A stretch of 64,000 nucleotides of DNA, taken from NCBI GenBank assembly GCA_949316235.1, contig OX438755.1, positions 15,269,151 to 15,333,150 of the forward strand. Direction: 5' to 3'. The position numbers were made by a program, and so were the translations under genes. Positions within the stretch are counted from its first letter, which is position 1. Each line of letters begins with the position of its first letter. The notes under the pieces are model-generated. The model was not told the DNA's origin and ran no database searches. It saw only the letters and a list, made by a program, of their open reading frames with translations. Positions 49,001 to 57,403 of the stretch are shown in pieces. This stretch comes from Oegoconia quadripuncta (Eukaryota; Arthropoda; Insecta; Lepidoptera; Autostichidae).

Positions 49001-49227
49001 AAGAAATAAACATTTTTTCATTTTCATTTTCATTAACTGTGTATAGAGACATAGGCCATGTCTGTTATAGGGTCATAGGGCGTATGATGCCCGGCACATG
49101 CAGACTGCAGGCGTTCCATGTGCGGCCGGCCACAGGCGATGACGTCGCGACCTTGCCGCGTCGCGCTGCCGTCGCCGCACATCATGTAGCTAAACTCTGC
49201 AAGGAATATAGCACCAATAATGTTTAA
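34049..49227 (+). CDS. SPATA22: SPATA22-like meiotic recombination protein
   Basis: SPATA22 pairs with MEIOB and binds RPA-coated single-stranded DNA during meiotic double-strand-break repair. Exons: 34049-34088 (tentative), 37017-37210, 37982-38069, 39070-39222, 39649-39765, 40277-40411, 41610-41695, 45541-45649, 47897-48035, 49047-49227. All junctions are GT-AG and in phase; the total is 1242 nt, 413 residues (human 363). The N-terminal two thirds is low-complexity, Gln/Asn/Pro-rich and unrecognised. The last three exons align with the conserved vertebrate C-terminus: KWHKALQDIGVLVLFEIV (human KYWREHAQKTVLLFEVLAV), KNLVVRDDNGPAMQVVYYEI (human LMRD..CVFYEI), then LQAFHVRPAT (human FQCVSVRPAS). 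Exon 37017 could instead start at 37025. Introns hold a HARBI1-like remnant, MITEs and other repeats. Confidence 0.8.
34640..34790 (+). mobile_element. LINE/SINE 3' tail with gattttgatttt terminus
   Basis: cttgttcttctcaggggaaa, agtggcttttgaacaagcag, ctgactattttaagtgtacc, aaaataaagcactttttg plus (attttg) repeats: the end of a retroposed element in the first SPATA22-like intron. Confidence 0.55.
35530..35657 (-). mobile_element. Diverged relative of the 145-bp MITE
   Basis: Reverse complement reads taggcccgttaataaaacca, ctcaagattgaggtgaactt and gtatcaaaaaaaatattatt, the order seen at 47494-47638. It lies in the first SPATA22-like intron. Confidence 0.6.
37370..37600 (+). repeat. Shortened copy of the 43.9-kb repeat in a SPATA22 intron
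   Basis: aacctatccaacgacaattc, tttgtcggcgtgattaatat, agtacagttttctaatacta, tgagctaagcctagctaagc, cacggaaccctaaaaag. Confidence 0.7.
38106..38794 (-). mobile_element. Non-autonomous PIF/Harbinger-type element in a SPATA22 intron
   Basis: Inverted ends GGGTCTGTTTCAC (left) and its near match GGCTCTGTTTCAC (right, reverse complement) are followed by shared ctgataaaatgtcagat-like subterminal sequence. Flanking trinucleotides are TAA and TTA, compatible with the TWA targets of Harbinger elements but not identical. It contains the start of a HARBI1-like gene on the minus strand. It lies between the SPATA22-like exons 37982-38069 and 39070-39222. Confidence 0.75.
38324..38521 (-). pseudogene. HARBI1-like transposase N-terminal fragment
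   Basis: A 65-codon frame begins MDLFEFLEDEFDDFLGR and continues RPRRRRVVRNRPNYFLLYDD then FRIRFRLTKEGVTYVLCLI, the characteristic N-terminus of HARBI1-like nucleases. It stops long before the catalytic domain (full proteins are ~350 residues). The end reads ATCAAAGTGAGTG on the minus strand, which could be a donor site from an intron-containing parent. Confidence 0.7.
38930..39015 (-). mobile_element. LINE 3' end fragment in a SPATA22 intron
   Basis: atatcagccacaggacgccc, attgctgaacttaggcatca, cccatagatttccagagcga, the same end as at 20905. It stops 55 bp before SPATA22-like exon 39070. Confidence 0.6.
40761..40895. mobile_element. Small element with inverted ends in a SPATA22 intron
   Basis: Left ggctgcctgcccac, cacgcgcccacgtcctacaa, aatcggt is mirrored by right ccgattatcggtcctaca, gtgggcgggcac. 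Pairing is imperfect; the class is unknown. Confidence 0.5.
43453..43605. mobile_element. Half copy of the 52.8-kb fold-back MITE
   Basis: This stretch shares cagggtgaa-ttgaattc, cccattaactg-tgacgcca, cttgattac-aacaa, gtcgaattcgat and gaaacca-ctttagtat in order with the left arm at 52760. It has no opposite arm. Confidence 0.75.
43905..44340 (+). repeat. 'ggccaagtgcgagtcgg' dispersed repeat
   Basis: It begins aaaaccggccaagtgcgagt, cggtctacgcgcc and ends ttctttgttaactccggaac, cctaaaaac; contains ttgtcggcgtgattaatatg and tgagctaagccttgaatagg. A shortened copy is at 37370-37600. Class unknown to me. Confidence 0.7.
44540..44995 (-). mobile_element. Reverse copy of the 'aatgcgaaag' repeat with an inserted LINE tail
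   Basis: Right end ccgaactttcgcatttataa; inner gtagtcgtttcgacgtgatt, tatcccgcgggaactacgtt, tccgtggcttcgcttgcgtt. A (gaaat)n stretch with atcatttattcatgtaggca (44715-44820) looks like a nested LINE end. Confidence 0.6.
45299..45496 (+). mobile_element. 'aatattataaatgcgaaag' repeat, possible non-autonomous Helitron
   Basis: It starts ctaatattataaatgcgaaa, gtttggatgtttgtttgt, passes gaacataccctggattaaaa and cccgcgggaaa, and ends ccgcgggcgaaaagctagt. The CTAGT end fits a Helitron 3' terminus but no terminal hairpin was verified. It stops 44 bp before SPATA22-like exon 45541. Confidence 0.6.
45805..45965 (-). mobile_element. LINE 3' tail in a SPATA22 intron
   Basis: In reverse complement: ggtttcagaccgatgttgaa, ataaggccgccaaattgtac, then acaataaagaatattttgtt plus gtttgttt repeats. 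Confidence 0.55.
46684..46895 (+). pseudogene. LINE reverse transcriptase fragment (RTE-like)
   Basis: The translation LLAYGIETWSLTMGLIRKLH, SRAMDRAMLGI, RDRSVRRRIQVTNKALADL matches the YGAETW..RAMERAMLG..RR block of RTE-like elements. It is short and isolated, in the intron before SPATA22-like exon 47897. Confidence 0.75.
47019..47118. repeat. Pair of short perfect-type palindromes
   Basis: tttcacctgggtgatatcac-ctaggtgaaat (47020-47050) and ttcacccaggtgatatcacc-caggtaaat (47090-47119) are near-perfect dyads sharing the core ggtgatatcac, about 70 bp apart. Confidence 0.75.
47324..47678. mobile_element. Second copy of the TTAA-type MITE, interrupted by another MITE
   Basis: Sequence matches 6191-6442 (tacctctgtgaatttcattgc.., attagaaaatagttttaaga, gatctta, atcttctac, attcaatgaa, cagtggtaa) but is split by a 145-bp palindrome at 47494-47638. 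Confidence 0.75.
47494..47638. mobile_element. Nested 145-bp palindromic MITE
   Basis: The ends are TTAGGCCCGTATTAATAAA and TTTATTAATACGGCCCTAA, with caagattgag/caatctcaag further in. The uninterrupted relative at 6191-6442 reads gatcttagcatcttc across the insertion point, which fixes the target as TTA (right copy now TAA). Confidence 0.82.
48718..48812 (+). repeat. Poly(A)-ending dispersed repeat, 3' end only
   Basis: cttcgacctcatcttcactt, aacatcaggtgtgattgagg, tcaagtacgaacccgtcgtg, cataaaaaaa. It lies upstream of the last SPATA22-like exon. Confidence 0.7.
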
Positions 49228-49302
49228 CTATAACAAAATATACTAAAATTAGTCGTTTAACCGTATGAAGAACACGTAGCTTGTGTAAAATAACTCGTTG
49301 AT

Positions 49303-49308
49303 AATAAA
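49303..49308 (+). terminator. Candidate poly(A) signal of the SPATA22-like gene
   Basis: An AATAAA hexamer lies 76 bp after the TAA stop codon at 49225-49227, a normal distance for a short insect 3' UTR. Confidence 0.55.
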
Positions 49309-49309
49309 T

Positions 49310-52300
49310 AACACAACTTAGAACTAGTTTTGAATGCCCATGTTTTCTATCGATTGTTGTATATAATTTATTGCCCTATGCAATTAATTAAACAGTTCCA
49401 ACAGATATTTATAGTGCGTGACTGGAGTTACAAATATACATACATACATAAAGTCACGCCTCTTTCCCGTTATTCAAGCGCAAATCTACGCGCTTCATCC
49501 CTCATAAATAACATGTCCACACAGAGCCAAACGATTTCCTTTATCTATCAGTATCACAGAGGAATGAATTAGATATCTATGGTTATACTTGTACCTACTT
49601 TCATATAAAATATTACGCCAATAATTGCACATTCAATTTAATAATTAAATTATATGATGTTATTGTCTCTATTTCTCTGCTGTTAATATAATTTCTTAAT
49701 TATATCTTACAAAGTAATTACTACGTTTTTCAATGTTTAAAACACATTATAAATAATTTTTTTCTTTGCTATCTATGGTTTTATTTAATAGATAAAATAC
49801 ATTATTTATTTTATTTAACACTTTATTGCGTATAAAAGTATACAAACATACATTGAACAAACATAGGACAGAAATTACAATACACAAAAGGCGAGCTTAT
49901 CTCTGTAAGAGATTTCTTCCAGCGAACCCTCGGAAGGAAAAACTAATTTAAGTTTAAATACATAACTGGTTAATGAGTGAGTATTTCTATGAGATATTAG
50001 AAAAAAAAAGCTTTTTATTGATATCGATACTAAATATGAACCAAATAAAATTTAAAATAAATATACATAAAAAAAATACATATTACATACCTTCTCCTTT
50101 TTTGATTGACGTCGGTTAAAAAAGCGTGATGTCCCTTTTGCTATTTATTTACCGACTTAGGAGTAATATAACGACTACTGAAATAAATTATTTAATAAAT
50201 ACCTAAACAGTCGTTAGAAGAGAAACATTAAATATCACAAAATTCTTAGCAGTCGAAAATCTATAATTTTTAACTGACTTCTAAAATTTAATAAACTTAT
50301 CAATTCGACGTCTTGTTATCTTGTAATCCTCAATACCTACCTACATCCTGCAATTATAGCCAATTGAAATATTTTTCGGGTGGTTCGGAGATGGACAATG
50401 GAACACTAATAAAGTCGGTTGATATGCCATTATATGACCGTACTATTATACCATCCATCCGTACGTCCATTAGACCCCTCTAATTTTAAACAAATTTAAA
50501 TAAATTGTTGTTGTAAATCTATTCCAACATTGACTTCAAATTATACCTATAAGCTGACGTGTGTCAGGATAGTAGCAAGTGGAAATGAGTGTCTCTCTCC
50601 GTAGGGGTACGGGAGACAAGCGTTACATTATGTATGTATGTCAACTTATAACTAGGATTAAAAATGAAGAGCCTGGTTAGGGTACATCATTTTGGAACCT
50701 GTGTGTCTTCACAGGATGCAATAGAAGGTCTGTGTTATGACAAGGTTTTCACATTAAATAATCTAAGAAACAGAATGCTTGAAATTCAAACTGTCAAATC
50801 ACAAAGTGACGTTTTTCGTGAAAGTCGATTTGTGGAAGCTCCTCCATTTTTATAAACAACTGCAATCTTCCGAACAGTCACGGTTGGCGATACGATGTTA
50901 TGCAGTGTATTCTATAAAATAATAGATTTTATTGTTTTTAATTACTGTAATATACAATGAAGCAAAGATATGCTAGCTGGCAGGCTATCAAATATCATAA
51001 TACCCGACGTGGGGTCGCTCGTTTAAATATTATAAACTTGTGTGCGAGAAAGTGGGCGGTTAATTTTGCCGGTGGGTGTAATATTACACCTCTAATTTTA
51101 CGTAACAATTCGGGGTCTCAAGTTTGTATTTCTGATTAAGCTTTGACAAGTTACCTATGTGTATTGACTCGGGAATTGGAATCAATGTACATTCAAATTG
51201 CGAGTATTTTGTTAGAAAATAAATCCCTTTCCAACAATCGTGCAACCATCTGGATCTTGGCAAACTTTCAACGGCATTAGCTCGACAATTTTGTGGGAAT
51301 TTTCTCGAGGGAATTCTTGGCGGAGATTTTTCTGGAACTTTAAGCGGAATGCTGCATTATTGGGGAACTTGCCTTCATAAACTGTGCCGGTATCGAAAGT
51401 TTGGGTAAGCGCCAAGCGAAATGGCCTGCACTGATTACCATACTGATATATTTTGCTCTCGTGATACCTATGCGTGCATTCATAATTAATAATATAAATA
51501 TTATTTTTATCTGATAAAATGATAAAATATGACAGAATGGAAGTACTTCATATCAAAAGCCATACGTCGCCACTGTAGAGGCACAGCGTTTTTCCACTAG
51601 TAGATGATATATGGGCCATAATCCTCCAAGCGGCCTCAGTGTGTTATTGGTGGAGGACAGAAGTTGGTACCCAATTAATCACTTCCGTCTCTTGCTAGGT
51701 GATTGGGAAACCTATATATAATTGGTAGACGATGGTAGGTTGATAGAAAAGAATGGTTTCTCTTTATATCGAGGCAAAAGAAGCAAAATGGATAGTAACT
51801 AGATTACTACTATATTTACCCGCTGTTACTCTGACAACTTAAGACTTACAAGTCAGTAATTTCAGTGATTCTTTCATAACAAAGCGGAAAGTGATTCTTT
51901 GTGGCAGAATTCATAGTTGAATCGATTACTTATTTACTAAATAATGAGGTTGAGGCTTCCAGTAAGTATGAAAATATATGTGACAGGAAACTTCTCTATC
52001 TCTAAGGTATCTAAGTACATTTCGAATTCCAACTTTCCTCCAACTAAATCATGAAAGGGAAAGCAAACAAAGCCGCCTCAGGTGCCAATCGGATTTTGCT
52101 TGTTATTACTAACGACACCCTTGGGAAATGTTTGCTTTGAAAGTGTTATAAAATAAATTTTCCATACCTAATTTAATTACACATTTAAAGCTTTATTCGA
52201 TTAAGCCAACGATACCTATTAGGATAAAGCTATATAATTTCGTTATAAAATATTTAATTCATTATCAGTGATTCTATTCTGGAAAGAAATTTAACAACGG

Positions 52301-52340
52301 ATATTTGTATGTAGGCACATAAAAAAATAGTCGAATAAAA
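49310..52340. other. Intergenic, no gene recognised
   Basis: AT-rich DNA with a LINE tail (49800) and a SINE-like fragment around 50565-50645 (gtgtcaggatagtagcaagt, aagcgttacattatgtatg), also found near 36200-36280. Open frames of 60-80 codons here lack recognisable similarity. Confidence 0.5.
49800..49955 (-). mobile_element. LINE 3' tail
   Basis: In reverse complement: gggttcgctggaagaaatct, cttacagagataagctcgcc, then gcgtataaaag and cgcaataaagtgttaaataa, a frequent lepidopteran LINE 3' UTR. Confidence 0.65.
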
Positions 52341-52349
52341 TTAAAGATT

Positions 52350-52675
52350 CCAGCATTAGCGAAGTTAAGCAATGAATGGCGCGGGTACTCCTTGGATGGG
52401 TAACCACTAATGGCATTTTAAACCTTCTTATTATATCCATGCTTCGGTGGGTACGACAAATAGCCGGTGCCGGTTATTTTCAATGGAAGAAGTCGATAAC
52501 CTACAGGTGCCGTTTAAAACACTAGTCTTGGCCCCTTGACACAAATCCCATCACACTTGGCTCACGGCGTGTTGTGGCTTATATCCATATCTACCTTCTC
52601 GCAGTGAGAGGAGGCTGCACCCCAACACTGAAGCGTGATGATGATGAGAATAAAAATATAATAAGATTGAAAATT
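52350..52675 (+). mobile_element. 5S rRNA-derived SINE
   Basis: The head agcgaagttaagcaatgaat, ggcgcg..tccttggatggg, taaccac matches the internal-promoter part of 5S rRNA (gaagttaagcaacgtc, acttggatgggtgacc). It continues into a body with ccttctcgcagtgagaggag, gctgcaccccaacactgaag and ends gtgatgatgatgag, a LINE-like tail. Confidence 0.72.
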
Positions 52676-52759
52676 TATGTTTCTTAATAAGTAATGTCTG
52701 AACTAATATTTTTACCCGGCAGTCCAATGAAGGAGGGTAATGTTTTTCGATTATATGTA

Positions 52760-53145
52760 TAGGGTGAATTTGAATTCGCGTAATTCCCATTAACTGGTGA
52801 CGCCACTCTTGATTACAAACAAGTTTCCGTAAGGAATGATAGTCGAATTCGATCAAAAAATTTTCAATTACCCATACAAAGTAAACTATTCTGAAACCAC
52901 CTTTAGTATGGAAGTCCAACAATTTCCAAAACGATTTCCAAATTTCCAAACGAACAACTTTCCACTCGAAACTATAGCCGAATTCACCGGAAAATTGTTG
53001 GACTTCCATACTAAAGGTGGTTTCTGAATAGTTTACTTTGTATGGGTAATCGAAAATTTTTTGATCGAATTCGGCTACGGTTCCTTGGGGAAAATTGTTC
53101 GTAATCTAGAGTGGAGTCACCAGTAAACAGGAATTACACGAATTA
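52760..53145. mobile_element. Fold-back MITE
   Basis: This is a near-complete hairpin: gaattcgcgtaattcccatt, aactggtgacgcca, cgaattcgatcaaaaaattt, tactaaaggtgg and their complements occur in mirror order around a centre near 52950. The open frame of 152 codons across it is only the palindrome read through. A half-length relative lies at 43453-43605. Confidence 0.85.
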
Positions 53146-53564
53146 AATGTATGTGTGTTGATTTCGGATGTTGATATGGAAGTGCATGGTGTCGTTAGAT
53201 TCGTCTTGATCCCTAGTGTCATATGGTACAATTTATAGTAAATGATCCAACATGGTGCCCGCGAAATACATAATATGCTGTCGGAATTTTTTTGTTTATT
53301 CATATAGGTTATAATATATACATGCCTAGTCCTAAACAATTTGAAAAAGAGTAAATGTTAGCTATTGCTTTGTTTAGTATTCGACCTTCTTAGACCATTC
53401 TGAGGCAGCATCGTTCCTAATGATTCACCACTTATCAGAAAGTGAGCTCAACACTGAGTGGTCTCTATGTGGACACCATTTATAATTGATCCTATACTGC
53501 TTTGCCATGTGGCTATGCTTTTGATAAAGCGTTAGTCATTTAGAAACTTCTATACGACAATGGT

Positions 53565-53703
53565 GTCGATTCGGATGTACACCAACTAAACTAAACTAAA
53601 ACCAGTTTTGGAGTGGTGCCGTCGCATCGTACTGTTCCATGGAGAAAGAGACAGTACTACTTTAAAACTGGTTTTAATTTAGTTGGTGTACATCCGAATC
53701 GAC
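53565..53703. mobile_element. Short palindromic MITE
   Basis: The ends are GTCGATTCGGATGTACACCA and its exact reverse complement. Arms continue aactaaa-taaaaccagtttt to a ~50-bp centre; total 139 bp. Confidence 0.88.
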
Positions 53704-54464
53704 AGCAATACCTACATTCCTAATACGGTTTACGGTTGTCGTAAATTATGTTACAAGACTGAGCACAGGAAGATTGGTCCATTGGACATTTTACCCTATT
53801 ATTAGAAAATTAGATAGTGTAAGGTAAGTCAGAGATATCCTAAACATAAGTATTTGGGTGTTCTAAATATTAGACCTGAAACAACATCTATGACTTACCA
53901 TTTGAAATATAAATAAATGCATACCTACGTGACAGGAGGCTGTCAGGAGAGCCCATCACCGTTGAATCCCTTAGTCGACAACAACGAGACGGATTTATTC
54001 AATTCATTATAGGTGCTGGAAACCACCTGGAAAATAACCATCTTCCATGTATGTGCTTCTTTTACAATAATGTAAATTTATTGGTTTTTACTAAGCAAGT
54101 ACATACGTGACTTTTGATGGTTCAGAAATCTCGTTACGAATAAAACTGCACCAGTGAGGTTAGCACAACTTTATGTGAAACCAAAGGTGTCGTAAAATGT
54201 CTATGATTTGTAGGTAATCCCGAAGCGCCTTTTTATGGGGCTGCTATCATCAGAGCTGAACAATTTAAACGTTAGGTATAAGTTTAGAAGTCGGCAATAT
54301 ATAACACCGTCGTGTGTTTAATGGCAAAGTGAAATAGAAGAGATCGATATTCCGTTCAGAATTTTATTGGTTTCTTGCAGGATTCAGGTGGTAAGCGTTT
54401 TCTTTCCTAATTATGCTTCTATAGCATCACGATATAGCATGGGTTTACGATTCGGAAGTCGCGG

Positions 54465-54662
54465 GTACTCGGTTTGGTTGGTGGTAGGGCATTTTAAATG
54501 TCCGCCTGGCTAGCTACCACCATCTTATCTAAATCTGCCGCCAAGCAGTCCCCCAAATGTGTTGGGGTTTCCGGGTCAGTACGCTTCCACCTTCGACCTC
54601 ATCTTCACTTAACATCCGGTGTGATTGAGGTAAAGTACCAACCCGTTTAGCATAAAAAAAAT
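54465..54662 (+). repeat. Poly(A)-ending dispersed repeat, copy 1
   Basis: ctcggtttggttggtggtag, ggcattttaaatgtccgcct, ggctagctaccaccatctta, ttcgacctcatcttcactta, gtaccaacccgt..cataaaaaaa. Related copies lie at 2480, 3028, 10850, 29785, 48718 and 58990. The A-tail suggests retroposition. Confidence 0.8.
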
Positions 54663-55084
54663 CAAGTTGAAACCAACCTGTCTTCCAATTTGTGTAGGAC
54701 GTATTCTATATTATGGTGAAATGTGTGCGAAACGAGGATTCTCAGATGCCAAGTAGTAGTGATGGGCAAAGATTTAAAAAGATCGTGGTTGTAATAATGT
54801 CTTGATATGTCGACTATAGGATACTGCCCAGATACTGCATTCTGTACAGGCAGGTATGAGTAGACGACAATGATGTTTCCGGAAGATAAAGTTCCAGTAG
54901 ATATTAAACGTTTTCTTCTACAATTTAAGAGCATACTTTTGTGCAGTAATGACCACTACTCTGCTTTCCGCCCTAGATTCAAACCTCTTGGTATGACACG
55001 ACACCTTTTTGAAGAACATAATTTAGTGAAAGATTGGTGGACAGAGAGGACAGGGAAAACGTGCGCAATTACTTTCACTTGAAA

Positions 55085-55250
55085 ATATTAGTAAAAAGTA
55101 TCCTATGTATCCTATCCAGGGGAAGTATATTCTATCTATATAGTAAATTTCATCTAAATCCGTTCATCCGTTTCGCCATGATTGAGCAACAAACAAATAA
55201 ACAAACAGACATCTAAACTTTCGCATTTATAATATTAGTTAGACATAGTT
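55085..55250 (-). mobile_element. Reverse copy of the 'aatgcgaaag' repeat beside the mariner element
   Basis: aatttcatctaaatccgttc, atccgtttcgccatgattga, acatctaaactttcgcattt, ataatattagtta. It lies about 35 bp left of the mariner-like transposon. Confidence 0.6.
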
Positions 55251-55283
55251 GCTAAGTTGAATCACAAGGGCTTAGTCTGTATA

Positions 55284-55552
55284 CAGGGCGTCCCAAAGTT
55301 ATGGGACATGAAGGGGAAGTACCTTAAATATTGTAGATAGTGAATTTTGCTCAAAGAAGACTTTATGTTATTTTTAAAAGTTAGTAATTCTGCATTCATA
55401 GATTTTCTAAAAATTACTTGCTTCGGCTGGGAATCGAACCGACTTAAATGTGAAAAAAAAAACACCCTACTTTTATGATGCCAATCGAAAGAATAGCTAA
55501 AAAATAATAACTCTGCCTAAGTAACATAGTATTTTAAAAGAAAGGAACAACA
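55284..55552. repeat. Left terminal inverted repeat of the mariner-like element
   Basis: This arm matches 57136-57403 in reverse complement over about 268 bp, then similarity stops abruptly after AACAAC. Both arms are open for about 60 codons in the outward-reading frame, but the two peptides are mirror images of one repeat and are not considered genes. Confidence 0.93.
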
Positions 55553-55995
55553 TAAAATGATTGAGTCAAATTTCAAGAAAGTTATTTATTGCCGACGACG
55601 TTCGAAAAGTAGCGATATTATCATTCCAAAGATAGCATTGATTATTCGTAAATAAGTACCCACTTCATAAAATAGGTACTAACATAGTTTTCCTTATTAT
55701 AAGTGCACGTGTAGATGAAATGATAAAACTTGTATTTCAATACGTCCTCTGTAAGCTAGACAGAAGGCAAATTAAAAACAAAAATAAATAATTTATAATT
55801 TGAAAATGGAACAGTTTATGACAGCGTTTGTTTGAATGCATACTTTTTAAGATATTTTAAAAAGAAGTGATATTTTTAAATGTTGTTCTTAAATTTGAAA
55901 ATGGAACAGTATGTGCGAGCGTTTGTTTTTCGGATATTGATCTGTTTAGTCTCAATTCACTTACACAAGTGTTATTGTGTTAATTTATTGCGAAC

Positions 55996-57057
55996 ATGGC
56001 ATATCAAGTAAGTTTTGATCTAATGGAAGCATATTTTTTGAACGATAAAGATATCTCTAGAAGTTTGCGGTGGTATGGCGTAAAATATCCTGATAGACAA
56101 ATACCGTCTCGTAAAGTTTTGAAAAGGCTTGTGAACAATTTGAAAACTCTGGGACGTTTCGATAAACGCCCAAGAGAACCACAGCAAGAAAACCATACGA
56201 TCAACGACGAAGAACTTGGTATTTTAATTTACTTTTCGGCTTTTCCGAAAGCATCGGTGAGAGAAGGAGAACATGAAATTGGAGTTTCAAAAAGTAAAAT
56301 ACACCGTGTATTAAAAAAACACGGTTTTAAGAGTTATGTTGAAGGACGATTGGTTCAAAAATTACTTCCGGGCGATACAGAAAGGAGAAAAAATTTCTGT
56401 CTTGATATCCAGGCACGATTGCTCGAAGATCCAAATTTTTTGGATAATATTATTTGGACAGACGAATCTAACTTTAGCAATAACGGTATGTATAACCGCA
56501 ACAATAATCGTATTTGGTCTAAAGAAAATCCCCTACGAGTGACTGAAACTAATAACCAAGTGCGTTTTTCACTCAACTGTTGGTGCGGACTTTTAAAAAA
56601 CCGGGTTTTCTTAATCCATTTTTACCAAGGAACCTTGAACACAGAAAAGTATTTAGGAATACTTCAAATTTTAAGGGATAAGATAAGAAACCATTCCGCG
56701 GCGGAGCAAGAAAACTTAATTTTCCAACAAGATGGAGCTCCGGCTCATAATAGTCGGAGAGCAGCAGATTTTCTAAATGAATGTTTTCCTACATGGATTG
56801 GTACAAATGGACCGATTAGATGGCCGGCCAGATCCCCGGACCTCACACCATTAGATTTCTTCTTTTGGGGATACGTGAAAGATATGCTATACAAAAAGCG
56901 ATACGAGAACGTAGGCGAGTTGCAAACAGAATTGTGCCATATCACATCGAGTGTTCACCATAAAATGATTAGAAAATCAACAGGCAGCGGGCTCATTAAA
57001 AGATTGGCGATTTGCGTAAGACAAGAGGGATCACATTTTGAGCATTTAATTAATTAA
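55996..57057 (+). CDS. Transposase (Tc1/mariner superfamily, DDE/D)
   Basis: The open frame is 353 codons without internal stops. Residues ~6-55 resemble the insect DUF4817 helix-turn-helix (YGVKYPDRQIPSRKVLKRL). A second DNA-binding segment around 70-115 contains GVSKSKIHRVLKKHG. The catalytic core shows D156 in IIWTDESNF, D246 in FQQDGAPAHNS, and a third aspartate at D282 or D287 in WPARSPDLTPLDFFFWGYVK. Spacing from D246 is 35 or 40 residues; by analogy with Mos1 (SPDLAPSD) the second choice is the active one, giving a DD40D-like signature. The ATG at 55996 is preceded by AAC and gives a full N-terminal domain. Confidence 0.93.
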   Translation: MAYQVSFDLMEAYFLNDKDISRSLRWYGVKYPDRQIPSRKVLKRLVNNLKTLGRFDKRPREPQQENHTINDEELGILIYFSAFPKASVREGEHEIGVSKSKIHRVLKKHGFKSYVEGRLVQKLLPGDTERRKNFCLDIQARLLEDPNFLDNIIWTDESNFSNNGMYNRNNNRIWSKENPLRVTETNNQVRFSLNCWCGLLKNRVFLIHFYQGTLNTEKYLGILQILRDKIRNHSAAEQENLIFQQDGAPAHNSRRAADFLNECFPTWIGTNGPIRWPARSPDLTPLDFFFWGYVKDMLYKKRYENVGELQTELCHITSSVHHKMIRKSTGSGLIKRLAICVRQEGSHFEHLIN

Positions 57058-57135
57058 TTTACAAAAAAATACCTACTTAATTGACTACGGCAGTTTCATG
57101 TATGTTTTTTATTTGATTAAAATGATTAATTTCAC

Positions 57136-57403
57136 GTTGTTCCTTTCTTTTAAAATACTATGTTACTTAGGCAGAGTTATTATTTTTTAGCTATTCTTTC
57201 GATTGGCATCATAAAAGTAGGGTGTTTTTTTTTTCACATTTGAGTCGGTTCGATTCCCAGCCGAAGCAAATAATTTTTAGAAAATCTATGAATGCAGAAT
57301 TACTAACTTTTAAAAATAACATAAAGTCTTCTTTGAGCAAAATTCACTATCTACGATATTTAAGGTACTTCCCCTTCATGTCCCATAACTTTGGGACGCC
57401 CTG
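57136..57403. repeat. Right terminal inverted repeat of the mariner-like element
   Basis: Reverse complement of the left arm with a handful of substitutions; it ends GGGACGCCCTG immediately before TA. Confidence 0.93.

Larger units (their letters stand above)
55284..57403 (+). mobile_element. Complete Tc1/mariner-superfamily transposon with long terminal inverted repeats
   Basis: A 2120-bp element starts CAGGGCGTCCCAAAGTTATG and ends with the reverse complement, flanked on both sides by TA (55282-55283 and 57404-57405), the target duplication of this superfamily. Terminal inverted repeats run 55284-55552 and 57136-57403 (about 268 bp) and differ at only a few positions. Between them is one open transposase gene. 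The close match of the repeats and the open reading frame point to a young, perhaps still mobile copy. Confidence 0.95.

Noticed and set aside
52551..53009. 152-codon open frame on the minus strand
   Set aside because: It lies across the fold-back MITE, and its two halves are mirror translations of the same arm. No domain similarity.
55262..55465. 67-codon frame, nearly repeated at 57222-57410
   Set aside because: Both are translations of the transposon's inverted repeats, not genes.
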